A DNA stretch of 64,000 bases from Axinella damicornis. Its lineage: Eukaryota; Porifera; Demospongiae; Axinellida; Axinellidae. Made by a program: the position numbers and the translations under genes. Shown piece after piece: positions 33,501 to 39,786 of this stretch (position 1 is its first letter; each line of letters begins with the position of its first letter). The stretch covers positions 15,266,242 to 15,330,241 of the forward strand of contig OZ007506.1 in assembly GCA_963931865.1 (NCBI GenBank). The letters run 5' to 3'. The notes below the pieces were generated by a model. The model did not search any database and had not been told where the DNA came from. It saw only the letters and a program-made list of their open reading frames with translations.

Positions 33501-35581
33501 GCGGCCACAGAAAGTATCAGGCTTACGTACATCAATGATATCGTCCTCTAGGAGCATGGCTGAATCAGTCTCATCGTCCCCAGAACTGGAATCATCATCA
33601 TCAGACTCCTCCGAGTCACTGTCCTCCTCCTTACTGTCTTCTTCCTGAGACTTCTCTTCATCCTCTGAACCATCAGGTTTAGGCTGGTGTATAAACATAG
33701 GTACATGAAAAAAATGTTTTTGCACGTAGAATACTCACTTCAGTGAGGTCAATTAATCAAAGACTTTAAAGTCTTCTAGTTCTTCTGTGGTTGATTTCCT
33801 CTACCCAGAAAGGTCATTGTGGGTAACTCCCTCCCTTGATACTCCCCCTCTCTTATGACCACTAGCTACTAGTGGATTATACTAGCTGGTTTTGTTAATA
33901 CATTCTTCTGTGGTAGATTCCTTCTATCCAACTATCTTGTGGATAACTCCCCCACTCCTCTGACACTGGCTAATGCTGTACCACCGTAATCTCACACCCG
34001 CACATGTTCTGCACTACCACAGGTATGTTCTTTGAGTCTAAAGTGGTAAGTTTTGGCTACACACCCACTTGAAACGTTCAAGTGGTTGAGGGCATTTGTG
34101 ATTCAGCTATAGCAACATCGTTGATCATGTACCACGTACAAGAAATTCCCCAGAGTCTTTCCGTACTTCCACAGGTGAAACTAATTGTAGATACGGGACT
34201 GGACGGGTACCGTTGTCATCAAAGTTGCACCCCGTCTGTCCACACACTGTTCGAGTCCGTCGTGGGACCACTTCGACTTCTGAGTATTACGTTATTTCCT
34301 GTGTAGACCACACCTACGGGCACTCCTCTACGCAAAAAAAAATCGCTCAAAAAGCCAAATACGAAACTTCAAATGGTCCCACCACGGACTCGATGGGCGG
34401 AGGGTGTTTACGTTATAGTTAAACCACCCCCTAGACATGTTTACCAGTAATACACGAAGCCCGAGGGGTTTACACAGAACTGTCGAGTGTAATACATGGT
34501 AAACACGTCTAGGGGGTTGTTTAGCTGGCTTGTAACATGGCAACCATACAAATCAAAGGCACCTGCTATGTGCTTTGGCCAGGTGTGTTCTAACTACCCT
34601 AATTGCTGTGCTCTAACTAATAGATAAAGCATGCTGAGCTGTGGATTATAGCACATGGGTGATTACCGAGCTTACGGTATACCAAATTTTGTTGGTCTTG
34701 CTTATGAATCAGTAAGATCCTTTTTGTACTGATGATTGCAATACATGCTACTCAGAGAGCATATTTCTGAAACACACAGATACCATATGCACTTACATTT
34801 GCGAATGTGTCCTCTCCTTCAGATTCCCCTTCAATTTCTAAACTTGCTTCTGAAGGCCCAGGCTGGTGAGATAGAGAGAGAAAATCACACTTAAAATGAT
34901 AGTACTATCATACACATGGATCAGCTGACTTCTTGTTGTGATACGTACAATGGTAACAGTTAAGATCTTAGGTGGCAAAACTTAGGTGACAGATTAAACT
35001 ACCAGGAATGTGATTAAAATGATTCCGCTATGTATATAATTACTGAGAGTCCGTATACTACTGTAACAACTGTTTATGTTCTTCAAAGGTACATACGTAG
35101 TTGTAGAATAAACTATGCTACATATGTAGGTTCTTTATGCCTGACTTAAATCAGTTGGTTTATTGAGTAGGCGTCAGTAAGCCCCACACTAACGTGTTCA
35201 ACATTGAGTTTGTCTGTACGCTCCATCATATCACAATCTGCACGCCTCATGCAATACAACGTATGAAACATTCCAATCCTAAATTCAATGACATGTAGAC
35301 TGTGACCTAATCTCGTGCCCAGCCCCATCTACGTGCGCCCCCGCGGAGAGGGTCTGGTCTTTCGAGTGCGATTTCTTGTCACTAACACCTTTCCCTTCTG
35401 GAATTTGAGATGGCCAATGAAATCAAAGAGCACATGCGTAATTTGCTACTAATTATCGTGGATTACATCATCGATCGATCGAGGAGTCAAAAACAACTCA
35501 GTTTAAACAGCTCATAACGAGGACTTACTTCGTTGTTGGTTGATGACACCCCTTCATAGCTTCTAAGAACCTTTCAGCCAT
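6294..35581 (-). CDS. Gene A: TRPA-like ankyrin-repeat cation channel (multi-exon, whole gene span)
   Basis: Predicted plasma-membrane non-selective cation channel of the TRPA family. Join, 5' to 3' on minus: (35529-35581 tentative), 34797-34862, 33531-33683, 32391-32577, 31876-31987, 28866-29012, 25694-25823, 24877-25063, 23634-23739, 22157-22276, 21885-22014, 21407-21593, 20613-20709, 19676-19816, 18130-18262, 16597-16789, 16254-16350, 15586-15660, 13950-14030, 13205-13336, 13017-13120, 12039-12165, 11190-11349, 10939-11113, 10744-10872, 10242-10660, 9122-9322, 8949-9017, 8527-8799, 7719-7742, 7587-7616, 6294-6536. From the second exon on these sum to 4428 bases in one open frame. Order: acidic N-terminus (residues 1-73, counted from exon A2), about 15-16 ankyrin repeats (74-825), pre-S1 linker (825-955), S1 (956-1013), S1-S2 loop (1014-1056), S2-S5 (1057-1196), pore and S6 (1197-1263), TRPA helix 'GLAVGDI' (1264-1286), C-tail to 1475. 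The family is set by 'GLAVGDI' followed by 'LALQVEL', which matches TRPA1 after S6, and by the ankyrin-rich N-terminus. The start codon is unresolved. Activating stimulus cannot be read from sequence. Confidence 0.9.
7064..7111 (-). other. Candidate in-phase cassette exon in the last intron of gene A
   Basis: A 48-base stretch after tttgag and before a perfect gtaagt donor would encode FVSSYLQPKEEAQAPD and keep the frame between A31 and A32. The acceptor is weak. In gene B the matching stretch (about 42390-42440) has AC instead of AG and GA instead of GT, and surrounding intron sequence is also alignable, so conservation alone is not coding evidence. Confidence 0.3.
7587..7616 (-). CDS. Gene A exon A31: 30-base microexon
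   Basis: DSESEDQKEK, in phase. Similar to A30, so the two microexons are probably a duplication. Gene B has the 21-base version DLDEKEK at 43041-43061. Confidence 0.8.
7719..7742 (-). CDS. Gene A exon A30: 24-base microexon
   Basis: DSDEVQKE, in phase at both ends, with AG before and gtgagt after. Gene B has DLEEVQNE at 43184-43207, same length. The three-exon run A29-A31 is conserved in order. Confidence 0.8.
7914..8345 (-). mobile_element. Dispersed short element in gene A intron A29-A30
   Basis: Reverse complement of 42455-42963. Both start with a ggggcaacc..actcctggtag end and finish with cccctaccaggagt, which are partly inverted. It holds two copies of an internal unit with gtgagtttcagca and gatcac..ggtgt.gtcagaatct, and an ATG frame running into a GT donor. 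Confidence 0.7.
8527..8799 (-). CDS. Gene A exon A29: proximal C-terminal domain
   Basis: VELILTAEDLLRITGSHKRF then ISGRKTV, a Glu/Asp-rich stretch, and GGERYDTLENLQEALSSQL at the donor. 273 bases in both paralogs. In TRPA1 this part forms beta strands and the start of the C-terminal helix bundle. Confidence 0.93.
8949..9017 (-). CDS. Gene A exon A28: TRPA helix after S6
   Basis: VGLAVGDIQKIEQEAKLRKL then ALQ. This post-S6 helix is the clearest TRPA family marker in the window. 69 bases in both paralogs. Confidence 0.95.
9122..9322 (-). CDS. Gene A exon A27: pore loop and S6
   Basis: RSPFAPPGIAFLKIMSMTAG then DFSYDTVFR: a pore helix and the filter segment TAGDF, aligning with the TRPA1 'GD' filter. 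An acidic turret (GESEGAQEI) then S6 YVLWIIFVILMPVLFTNLL. Sixty-seven codons in both paralogs. Confidence 0.95.
9384..9975. mobile_element. Element with a GAGCAGCAG minisatellite (intron A26-A27)
   Basis: An internal run of about 28-bp units (gagcagcagttgaagcggac) between shared ends. The same element in reverse lies at 22619-23154; a fragment of one end (gctcagctactgccccc) is near 12620-12665. Apparent long frames inside are repeat artefacts. Confidence 0.7.
10198..10225. repeat. Poly-C tract near exon A26
   Basis: About 26 C in a row, starting 17 bases beyond the donor of exon A26. Similar homopolymer G/C runs are at 21750-21774, 23571-23592, 57310-57328 and 63388-63413. Confidence 0.95.
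10242..10660 (-). CDS. Gene A exon A26: S2 to S5
   Basis: The longest exon (419 bases in both paralogs). S2 FVFAAAVIVIVLAG, S3 WVNWIEVSLYILSIIFVSVF, S4 and linker WQWQVGVMAILLAWIDL and IGIYVIMFAKIVGTFLK, S5 ISILLVVTFGLTLHMTF. The IVGTFLK / FGL.. pattern fits the TRPA S4-S5 linker and S5. Few positive charges in S4, as in other TRP channels. Confidence 0.95.
10744..10872 (-). CDS. Gene A exon A25: extracellular S1-S2 loop
   Basis: Starts MQVLGNPEIAVCEQNGT; three N-glycosylation sequons (NGT, NGS, NGT) and four Cys counting the exon-junction Cys, ending ACVTC. 43 residues here against 61 in gene B (45192-45374). Confidence 0.88.
10939..11113 (-). CDS. Gene A exon A24: S1
   Basis: VQYERLDLLTHPVISSLLHN then KW, a pre-S1 motif usual in TRP channels, followed by the hydrophobic S1 helix (LWGYLLNLLVYITFLVFLTS). 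Ends one base into a Cys codon. Confidence 0.93.
11190..11349 (-). CDS. Gene A exon A23: pre-S1 linker, basic
   Basis: Starts FSPEEDNETKMYPEERKKAH, then a Lys-rich stretch QPKKNFTTKYGPPFKKSNHP and LAIM at the donor. 160 bases in both paralogs. Confidence 0.88.
11599..12027. mobile_element. Inverted-repeat element (intron A22-A23)
   Basis: The left end gtgaccctctaagcataaac and about 20 further bases match the reverse complement of the right end. 429 bp, no coding frame. Its right end is only 11 bases from exon A22's donor. Confidence 0.75.
12039..12165 (-). CDS. Gene A exon A22: pre-S1 linker
   Basis: DVAKQVLDRCVVSDPS then FAVVFDYSFVEEH. The Cys in VLDRC is the only cysteine between the last ankyrin repeat and S1 in gene A. 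127 bases in both paralogs. Confidence 0.88.
13017..13120 (-). CDS. Gene A exon A21: start of pre-S1 linker
   Basis: RVVTDLLESPQWPTLMRQ then GKTTPFRELIKKMP. This corresponds to the TRPA segment between the last ankyrin repeat and S1. 104 bases in both paralogs. Confidence 0.88.
13205..13336 (-). CDS. Gene A exon A20: last ankyrin repeat
   Basis: DNTGPTPLRSASHEGHHDVV then KLLVKRGAKVEP. Final recognisable ankyrin repeat before the pre-S1 linker. 132 bases in both paralogs. Confidence 0.9.
13455..13905. mobile_element. Copy 1 of a dispersed element with gttaa.ccttt ends
   Basis: Shares an interior (gataggttctg, ggtgggtgggtgcaccc, cgccttgtaaagcc) with 54285-54800 and, reversed, with 25199-25676. 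The most diverged of the three. Confidence 0.6.
13950..14030 (-). CDS. Gene A exon A19: inter-repeat helices
   Basis: IVEELIQRHHNCVKHRVLS then PEEALKAK; completes the preceding ankyrin repeat. Gene B 48250-48336 is six bases longer. Confidence 0.85.
14031..15089. other. Intron A18-A19 (part) without recognised feature
   Basis: A short direct repeat gttcgagaagtggccgc near 14336-14380; otherwise nothing supported. Confidence 0.5.
15090..15480. mobile_element. Diverged inverted-repeat element, related to 34170-34420
   Basis: The stretch gtgtggtctatgcaggaaat reversed resembles 34290-34320, and ggactgg.cgg..accgt occurs in both. No coding content. Confidence 0.4.
15586..15660 (-). CDS. Gene A exon A18: ankyrin repeat, short exon
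   Basis: ECKIDARDKAGNTPIHLAAS then QGHQ. The most canonical ankyrin core of the protein (TPIHLAAS.GH). 75 bases in both paralogs. Confidence 0.88.
16254..16350 (-). CDS. Gene A exon A17: ankyrin module 4, part 2
   Basis: PRARAHDNGTALHWACTS then KENRELVRLLLNK. 97 bases as in gene B 52354-52450. Confidence 0.9.
16597..16789 (-). CDS. Gene A exon A16: ankyrin module 4, part 1
   Basis: AIKRGDRDYVDKWLKRE, VNRSRGG, then EGTALHWAAYYGQQDIAKLL. Twenty-one bases longer than gene B 53386-53557 in the stretch between RGG and the repeat core. Confidence 0.9.
17049..17422. mobile_element. MITE with taccgtagttgc ends
   Basis: Perfect 12-base inverted ends, an interior rich in 'cgcgaaat' in both orientations, in intron A15-A16. 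Confidence 0.8.
17595..18089. mobile_element. MITE with taccgtatttccacgatcaa ends
   Basis: Inverted ends match for about 21 bases (right end tttgatcgtggaaatacggt). Interior carries 'ggccgccctcgaata' in both orientations and a G-run array at about 17757-17816. Confidence 0.85.
18130..18262 (-). CDS. Gene A exon A15: ankyrin module 3, part 4 (LLPR linker)
   Basis: SSAGYTPLDFAFVVAGSKG then VLDRDRQLPREGNPLL and DIVE at the donor. Six bases shorter than gene B 55297-55435. Confidence 0.9.
18326..18822. mobile_element. MITE with taccgtagatcaggagattt end
   Basis: Left end and reversed right end (taccataaatcgggaaattt) are similar over more than 30 bases. Interior shared with 20812-21292 (cttcaagcccgaagatgga). 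Confidence 0.8.
19676..19816 (-). CDS. Gene A exon A14: ankyrin module 3, part 3
   Basis: Starts IADAENAERKVNATNSRG, then CTALHYACWRGHQKVAEML. Several AG sites lie near the 5' end; only the one after ttcatgcag keeps the frame from A13. Twelve bases longer than gene B 56675-56803. Confidence 0.88.
19946..20078. repeat. Small foldback repeat, related to 50762-50897
   Basis: Arms gggattgagaaggccaaggg and its imperfect reverse complement, with ctactaagggc in the loop. Confidence 0.5.
20398..20442. repeat. Short foldback of the 'tagcctcgttcccaggc' family
   Basis: Left tagcctcattcccagg, right gcctgagaacgaggcta. Confidence 0.7.
20613..20709 (-). CDS. Gene A exon A13: ankyrin module 3, part 2
   Basis: PHVMDKAGETALHWACKS then EENDEMVKLVLDK. 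97 bases, equal to gene B 58491-58587. Confidence 0.9.
20812..21292. mobile_element. Second copy of the 18326-18822 MITE family, left end decayed
   Basis: Interior cttcaagcccgcagatgga and right end ttttccgatctacggta. Same orientation as the first copy, in intron A12-A13. Confidence 0.75.
21407..21593 (-). CDS. Gene A exon A12: ankyrin module 3, part 1
   Basis: AIKNGRENTVRDWIQ, VNRCRGG, then CGTALHWAAFYGKIDIANLL. Six bases shorter than gene B 58918-59110. Confidence 0.9.
21885..22014 (-). CDS. Gene A exon A11: ankyrin module 2, part 4 (LLPR linker)
   Basis: NEYGETPVDSAYRSG then ELMDKDGLLPRDDDPKL and RICD at the donor. Same length (130) as gene B 59300-59429 and as A7. Confidence 0.9.
22157..22276 (-). 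CDS. Gene A exon A10: ankyrin module 2, part 3
   Basis: EVDVNFADDDGYTALHYACL then RGYRNIAEQLLEAKAD. Canonical ankyrin repeat, 120 bases, equal in length to gene B 59637-59756. Confidence 0.9.
22619..23154. mobile_element. Element with a GAGCAGCAG minisatellite, reverse orientation
   Basis: Reverse copy of 9384-9975 with a similar but differently sized unit array, in intron A9-A10. Confidence 0.7.
23145..23356. mobile_element. Palindromic MITE, family 1
   Basis: Almost the whole element folds back: ggatagcagaacagcaataa pairs with the right arm ending before cattatat. Same family as 49652-49924; fragments near 20165-20335, 57900-57985 and 58365-58425. Confidence 0.8.
23634..23739 (-). CDS. 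Gene A exon A9: ankyrin module 2, part 2
   Basis: PRVLNQAKEGVLHWACQS then KENEEVVKLIL. Same length (106) as gene B 61408-61513; its 3' end GVEGK is conserved in B. Confidence 0.9.
23740..24876. other. Intron A8-A9, nothing recognised
   Basis: AT-rich stretch with repeated 'taatactaagtgcata' near 24120-24215. No exon-like frame. Confidence 0.55.
24877..25063 (-). CDS. Gene A exon A8: ankyrin module 2, part 1
   Basis: Starts AIKTVKEDDFRKWLE, carries VNHCRGG and the core GTALHWAAYYGSFEIAKLL, ends EKGA. Same 187-base length as A4 and as gene B 62035-62221. Confidence 0.9.
25199..25676. mobile_element. Copy 2 of the same family, reverse orientation
   Basis: Ends near ttaaagtgttaaca, 17 bases from the donor of exon A7. 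Confidence 0.7.
25694..25823 (-). CDS. Gene A exon A7: ankyrin module 1, part 4 (LLPR linker)
   Basis: Phase 2 to 0. NDDNSTPLDML, an acidic stretch, then LLDKDRLLPRDSDPDL and HIIE at the exon end. A repeat element (25199-25676) ends 17 bases beyond the donor. Confidence 0.88.
25824..26982. other. Intron A6-A7 (part), nothing recognised
   Basis: No repeat pairing or exon-like frame found by eye. Confidence 0.5.
26983..27118. mobile_element. Near-perfect 136-bp hairpin
   Basis: Starts gtaccatggcttcgctaggg; the reversed right arm starts gtaccatcgcttgctaggg. It folds from end to end with almost no loop. Confidence 0.85.
27164..27956. mobile_element. Element with ggcgagcctgagcgag ends
   Basis: Left ggggcgagcctgagcgag, right ctcgctcaggctcgtccc. 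Same family as 60510-61020; interior not coding. Confidence 0.65.
28012..28596. mobile_element. MITE with taccgtatag ends
   Basis: Left taccgtatagcgggaaattt; right end ctctatacggta. Related left ends without a clear partner occur at about 50348 and 59815. Confidence 0.65.
28866..29012 (-). CDS. Gene A exon A6: ankyrin module 1, part 3
   Basis: Phase 2 to 2, 147 bases. Canonical ankyrin core GWTPLHYACYDNNKELLQHL then EAGADPTA. The 5' end holds a short internal duplication (PAGEQR / PADEQL) that the paralogous exon 63665-63784 lacks, which accounts for the 27-base length difference. Acceptor chosen by frame: acacatacag. Confidence 0.85.
29139..29199. repeat. Short foldback of the 'tagcctcgttcccaggc' family
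   Basis: Arms gttcccaggccggcgtgcca and the reverse complement ending gcctgggaacgaggcta. A half copy without a clear partner is near 62891. Confidence 0.7.
29200..30235. other. Intron A5-A6 (part), nothing recognised
   Basis: No exon-like frame with splice sites and no clear repeat. Confidence 0.5.
30236..31185. repeat. 108-bp tandem array (interrupted)
   Basis: Unit contains atgccatgggattggaatgt and acccagccaaactgcttgca. Copies begin near 30363, 30471 (split by an insertion), 31009 and 31117, with a diverged copy near 30240. Spacing 108. Confidence 0.9.
30470..30895. mobile_element. 426-bp inverted-repeat element with TTAA target duplication
   Basis: Flanked by TTAA at 30466-30469 and 30896-30899. 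Ends ggttacgggatactcg and, reversed, ggttacgggaaactct; arms pair for about 150-170 bases. Neighbouring units of the 108-bp array show the empty site aaacttaacatgcc. TTAA targets are characteristic of piggyBac-type elements. Confidence 0.9.
31245..31580 (+). mobile_element. Related copy with a transposase-like N-terminal frame
   Basis: Contains one copy of the gatcac..ggtgtggtcagaatct unit, and at 31474 an ATG frame MAVLLSFFEKRNGPSPPPTP. An 'LLSFF.KR' start with a proline-rich stretch is typical of hAT/TTF zinc-finger type proteins; only a fragment is present. Confidence 0.4.
31876..31987 (-). CDS. Gene A exon A5: ankyrin module 1, part 2
   Basis: Phase 1 to 2. PRRRARGEETVLLWACQ then NEELLKLLL; the repeat core is less canonical (VLLWAC in place of ALHWAC). 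Fifteen bases longer than the matching exon A13. Confidence 0.85.
32391..32577 (-). CDS. Gene A exon A4: ankyrin module 1, part 1
   Basis: Phase 0 to 1. Starts AIKKGEKATVEQW, carries VNEFRGG, then the ankyrin core GTALHWAAYYGQLEIAKLL. First exon of the first of three four-exon ankyrin modules. Confidence 0.9.
32851..33442. mobile_element. Foldback element, 'gccgccgaaggcggc' family copy 1
   Basis: Ends atgtgaccaagggtgcattg and its reverse complement; includes gagctgccgaaggcggtgaa. In intron A3-A4. Confidence 0.75.
33531..33683 (-). CDS. Gene A exon A3: highly acidic Ser/Asp/Glu tract
   Basis: Fifty-one codons starting PKPDGSEDEE, with long runs of Asp, Glu and Ser in the middle (SDSEESDDDD) and ending AMLLEDDIID. 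The tail resembles the ends of the ankyrin modules (HIIE, RICD, DIVE) and shares their phase, so this exon may derive from a module end. Predicted disordered and cytosolic. Confidence 0.8.
34421..34523. repeat. Palindrome in intron A2-A3
   Basis: Left arm aaccaccccctagacatgtt pairs with the reverse complement ending at 34523. Confidence 0.75.
34797..34862 (-). CDS. Gene A exon A2: acidic N-terminal segment
   Basis: Twenty-two codons, in phase at both ends, starting PGPSEASLEIE and rich in Glu. Acceptor ctcaccag, donor gtaagt. It joins in frame to A3, which begins with a similar Pro-Lys/Gly-Pro turn, so A2 and A3 may be related. No ankyrin motif is seen. Confidence 0.65.
35529..35581 (-). CDS. 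Gene A exon A1 (tentative start exon)
   Basis: An ATG at 35579-35581 opens a short frame starting MAERFLEAMKG, followed by a strong GT donor (GAA|gtaagt). Problem: that frame ends two bases into a codon, while exon A2 must start at a codon boundary, and the frame that would join A2 correctly has a TGA just upstream. Either a further small exon lies between, A2 uses another acceptor, or this is not the start exon. A transcript would decide. Confidence 0.3.
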
Positions 35582-36287
35582 CTCCAACTTCGAAAACAAC
35601 GGTTTACGGCACTACTGGAATGACGAAGAAGTCCACTGCCCTTAAGGCCTTCTGCTAGCAGCGAATGTTTCGGGGGTTAGGGGACGTCGCTGACTGCTTG
35701 AAGGTAGGGTTGCACGACAAATAGTACAGAAAGGAGCGTTTATCTTCAAATTTCTCTAATAAATTGCATTCTTAGCGCAATCAGCGCTTCAATTACACCT
35801 ACGCTGGCCACGCCTCTGTGACAAGATTTGTAACTCAAACGACCAGATGTTCTCCGCCGGTGGGCGTGAACATCTGGGAACGAGTGGACATGATGGAGAA
35901 CTGGACATAAGGCTGACGGGTACAGCATGTTCAGGAGACAAAAGGCACAAAGGAACAAATGAGACCAGGAAAAAACGGCTGAAAAGTCCTACTTATGTGA
36001 CAAATCATTCTGTGTATCCAGCTGGCTATAGCTGGACAACAATGCAGTACTGATTGCAATTGTATAAGACAAGTACGCAAGTTAACATTCGTCAGTGGCT
36101 AAGTGAATGCACACTTGCCCCACAATGCCCTGAACAGTTGAGTCAATTAGCCTTTACATGTTACTCTTCTCACACATTACAATGCAGTGGTCGGGCCTAA
36201 CCTGGCATTCCTGAGCATATCTGTATACTATCTATCACGTGATTCCTAAATGTGGCTCGAGCTCCATGCACAAAACAAATATGAGTC

Positions 36288-36843
36288 CAGGGCCGGCGCC
36301 ACCGGTACGGCCGGTACGGCCATGGCCGTACCAGTTTTTGAGGAGGAAAAATGGTGTTGCTGGATTCTGACTTACGAGCGCGTAGCTGGCTACATCCAAA
36401 ATTTCCACCTTGAGGCTTCCGCCTGCCAAAGTTTCCACCTTGAGGCTCCCGCCGGCCAAAGCCAGGACAGACTGCTCGGCAATGTTATCACGAGTCGAAT
36501 CGCGTCGATTTTCATAGTCTGGGGACGAGACCAACACACACGGAATGGAGACAGGACTATCGCGCTTTGACCGCAATCTTCAAAGTAGCAATGAGCCCAT
36601 ACAATTTCAATCTTCAAAGAGCCAACTTACATTTTCCTTTCCACGTCGAGAGTGAGACAGTCACGGAAAGTAGTGGCAGTGCAGTGCAAAGCACGAAGGT
36701 GCTACGGAGAGCTCATCCAGCTAACTGAAAAATGAAGGTGAAAATATTTTCCGCGCTTTGCGCGGATTGATCGGCGCTACGCGCCTCTATGCACTGCCTT
36801 CGGCAGTGGCCGTACCACTCAAAAGTAGCTGGCGCCGGCCCTG
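36288..36843. mobile_element. Element with cagggccggcgcca ends and GAGTC duplication
   Basis: Left cagggccggcgcca, right tggcgccggccctg, flanked by gagtc on both sides. A related stretch (cagtgcaaagcac..aaggtg) is at 7430-7500. The ends resemble hAT-like CAG..CTG ends, but hAT duplications are normally 8 bp. Confidence 0.8.
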
Positions 36844-36848
36844 GAGTC

Positions 36849-38409
36849 TAGCTTGTCAGGGTCAAGGGCTTTAGAACAAAATGCCCTAACAATCAACTAT
36901 AGTCTCCTGTCCTTTGCCCAAAGGTGGAGATGACTCGCCTGGGTCTGGTGATCCATCAAGTGAGTTTCAAGCATTATACTCTGGCATGGCCAGCCACATT
37001 GGGCATGGCCAAGGTCTGAACTTCACTAGATTATACTCTTAGTGTTACTGCACTAGGGAAATAGCTGCTTCATAGCTCCTTACAATCAGAAGGCTCTAAA
37101 ATACATCACTGAGTGCCTGAAATTCCAAAACATCCCCCCCCCCCCATGTAGTTACACTTGCACATGTGTATGCCACACAAGTGAAAGCATGCTACACCTG
37201 TGTGACCTCTACTACCAGTGCCACTACATGTACCACAATGCCCAGTATCCTGTGAAGACCATGCAGTACCAACTGGCGCCACTGCCACAATGCCCTGTAT
37301 TCGCTAGTACATCCTGTGAAAACCATGCAGTACCAACTGAATCTGTATTGATAATTCCATAGTACTACTGATTACTTAGACAAAAGACAAGACGAGGAGG
37401 AGTTTCTGTGGCCTAACTATACTCGCAAGGCAATGATTTCATCCCCAGCCATTCTAAGGATGTACTCAGGCAGCTAGGACGTTGTTTCTAACTGCCCTAA
37501 TTGCATGCATGCTTGCACACATGCTTTGAAAATGCACGTCTACCAGTCTTTGGACACTTGAGATAATTATTACACTCCCCACTTGAGATAAGGACTCCCC
37601 ACTTGAGATATTACACACCCCAATAGAGAGGCACAAAAAATGCTACACAGTACAAATATATTCATGCAGCAGCCTATTCATGTATTGCCTACATGTAAAT
37701 AGCTTGTGTATTGCCTACATGCAAATAGCTTGTGTAAGTTAAGCTGCTGCAGTACAGCTCAGTAGGTAGTGGCTTGGGAATAGGGCATGTTACATGACCT
37801 TGCCTCTCCCACCACTCAATTGCATTCACAGAAAACTTCGGTCCACCACGTACAGGGGCAGTGGAAGCAGCTTTAGCTTTGGCTGTTGAAAATGTAGTGG
37901 AGGCATAACGTGTCTATGCAGACACTGTGAAGCAGGAGCACGAAACATAGGAAAGCTTTTATAGGACCTCTGAGATTGCATCTGCTTGTTTTTCAGGTAC
38001 AATCAGGAGCTTATGACCTGCCGATGGAGCATTCACGAGGACATGGAAGTGTAAACTACGCCACCAGATTCAAATCATAAATTTCTGATTTTTGAAGTTA
38101 CTGAGTTGGCCATACAGCACTGTGAAGGTCATGAAAGGTCATGATCAGAAGCTGAGCTCACTTTTGCAAGCAAATAGCATGCTACCTCGAAATGATGAAA
38201 TGCAAAAGAGTGTCCAATCTCAGGCCTAGGGAGAAAGCAAAAGTGCACAGCAAGGCCAGGAAGAAGCCTAGGAGGCCAAGGTGAGGACTCAAAGTGCAAG
38301 CTCTACATAGCATGACGTTAAGAGCATGGCGTGCTCTACGTATAGTACAATCCATGGCCAGTGGAACCATCCTTTCCTTCATAAGCTCTTCATGTATTCA
38401 TGTGTAATT
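36849..38409. other. Intergenic region without recognised gene
   Basis: Short C-run at 37133-37145, a partial direct repeat around atgcagtaccaactg near 37262 and 37325, and gcctacatgtaaatagctt / gcctacatgcaaatagctt in tandem near 37687. No exon-like frame with splice sites seen. Confidence 0.6.
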
Positions 38410-38742
38410 GAGACCAGGAGTGCATGAGCTGCCGAAGGCGGCGAAGGAGCGTTGAACTAGTAAAGACGAGTTGTATTACCTCACACCTTTTGGTTTATAC
38501 CGTATGTGGAAGACCTTTGCAGTACCACGCAAGTCAGCTAGCTCTAGTACAACTATGGCTGCACAAAGGCCAATTTGTACTTCACACCTACTTAGCTGGG
38601 TTTCACACAAATCCTTACAACTGCGTACGTAGTGGCCTCTTGCCATATAAGGTTTAATTTTGGAGGTGTGAGGTAATACAACATGTCCTAGGGCAGGCAT
38701 TGGGAGTTCAATGCTCCTTCGGCTCATGCGCTCCTGTTGAGA
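38410..38742. mobile_element. Foldback element, same family, copy 2
   Basis: Arms gagaccaggagtgcatgagc / gccgaaggcggcgaaggagc and the reverse complement ending gagac; the arms extend into ttgtattacctcacacct. Confidence 0.8.
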
Positions 38743-39119
38743 CATAAGTAACAATATTCATGTATTGGATAAACAATTGCAAGGGGATTGGCACAAGGTG
38801 GAAAGGCCAGGGGACAACACTAGCTGCAGTAGTGAGGCTCAGATTCAAGTTGTTGTTTTTTTTGCAGTGAATGTCAAGGGTCTAGTCCGGACTCAACAAG
38901 ATTTGACACACCTATCTGCCACTAGGCCAAAATGACTATGGCATTGTGATCATGTTCATTGTACATTGGGAGCCCTTCAAATTATACTAGTAACACCTGG
39001 CTACCGTGTCCTTCATTGCATAATTGTAGTCTACAACTTTTATACACATAATACAGCGTAGTCGCTCGTTACTAGGTGCATGTGCCTATATCACCACAGG
39101 AAGATGCACTTAATATTTC

Positions 39120-39698
39120 GAATGACATTCCTCAAATAGGAAGTGCACTTCATTACAGCTTTTTCCACTCCGTATTTACAGGATCTATAGAAAAGGCAGA
39201 ATTTCTGGAAGACTTCAGCACTGAGTGAGCTCGCTTAGTAATACGCGACTATGGTATCCTGCTAGCTAATAAAATCATTGTCCCTGTATTAAAGCAAGGA
39301 GGAGGCCACTAGCAGTTGAAACGGCTATGCAAAGAGAGAAAATGTTTCTGCTTATTTTCACCAGTCAGCAAGCACTGTCGTTGCGGAACTTCAGCAACTC
39401 ATGGAAACCCAGAGAAACTGTACAAACAGCTCAGTTGTGCGGTACAGCAGCAGCATTAGACAATGAATACCTCGCTCCTGGATGCACCGAATCAACATAT
39501 TGACTACCCTCGTTATTATAAAACGGTATAAAGTAGTCTGGTGAACCGCCCTGTAAGGTCATGATCAAACAGCACTGATCACGTTAAAATGTTGCGAGAA
39601 TCACCACAGCCAACTTTGCTTGCACGCGTCATACCTACTTACTGCTATACCCAGGTTTTCCATTTCATGCTCATCATGCGGTGCACAGATTCAGTTAC
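39120..39698. other. 3' flank of gene B, paralogous to 2550-3772
   Basis: Same order of conserved blocks as in the gene A flank. No gene recognised. Confidence 0.65.
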
Positions 39699-39786
39699 CT
39701 TTATGTCGGGCGCGGTGAGTTGCTCCAGCTCAATATCCATTAGGCCGAGCAGACTCCACAGTGTACGACGGTAGGAAGCTTCGGAG
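39699..39786 (-). other. Candidate exon, paralog of 3773-3872
   Basis: Reads SEASYRRTLWSLLGLMDIEL then EQLTAPDIK before a gtaactg donor. Changes against the other copy are mostly conservative (H/R, V/I). Confidence 0.35.
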
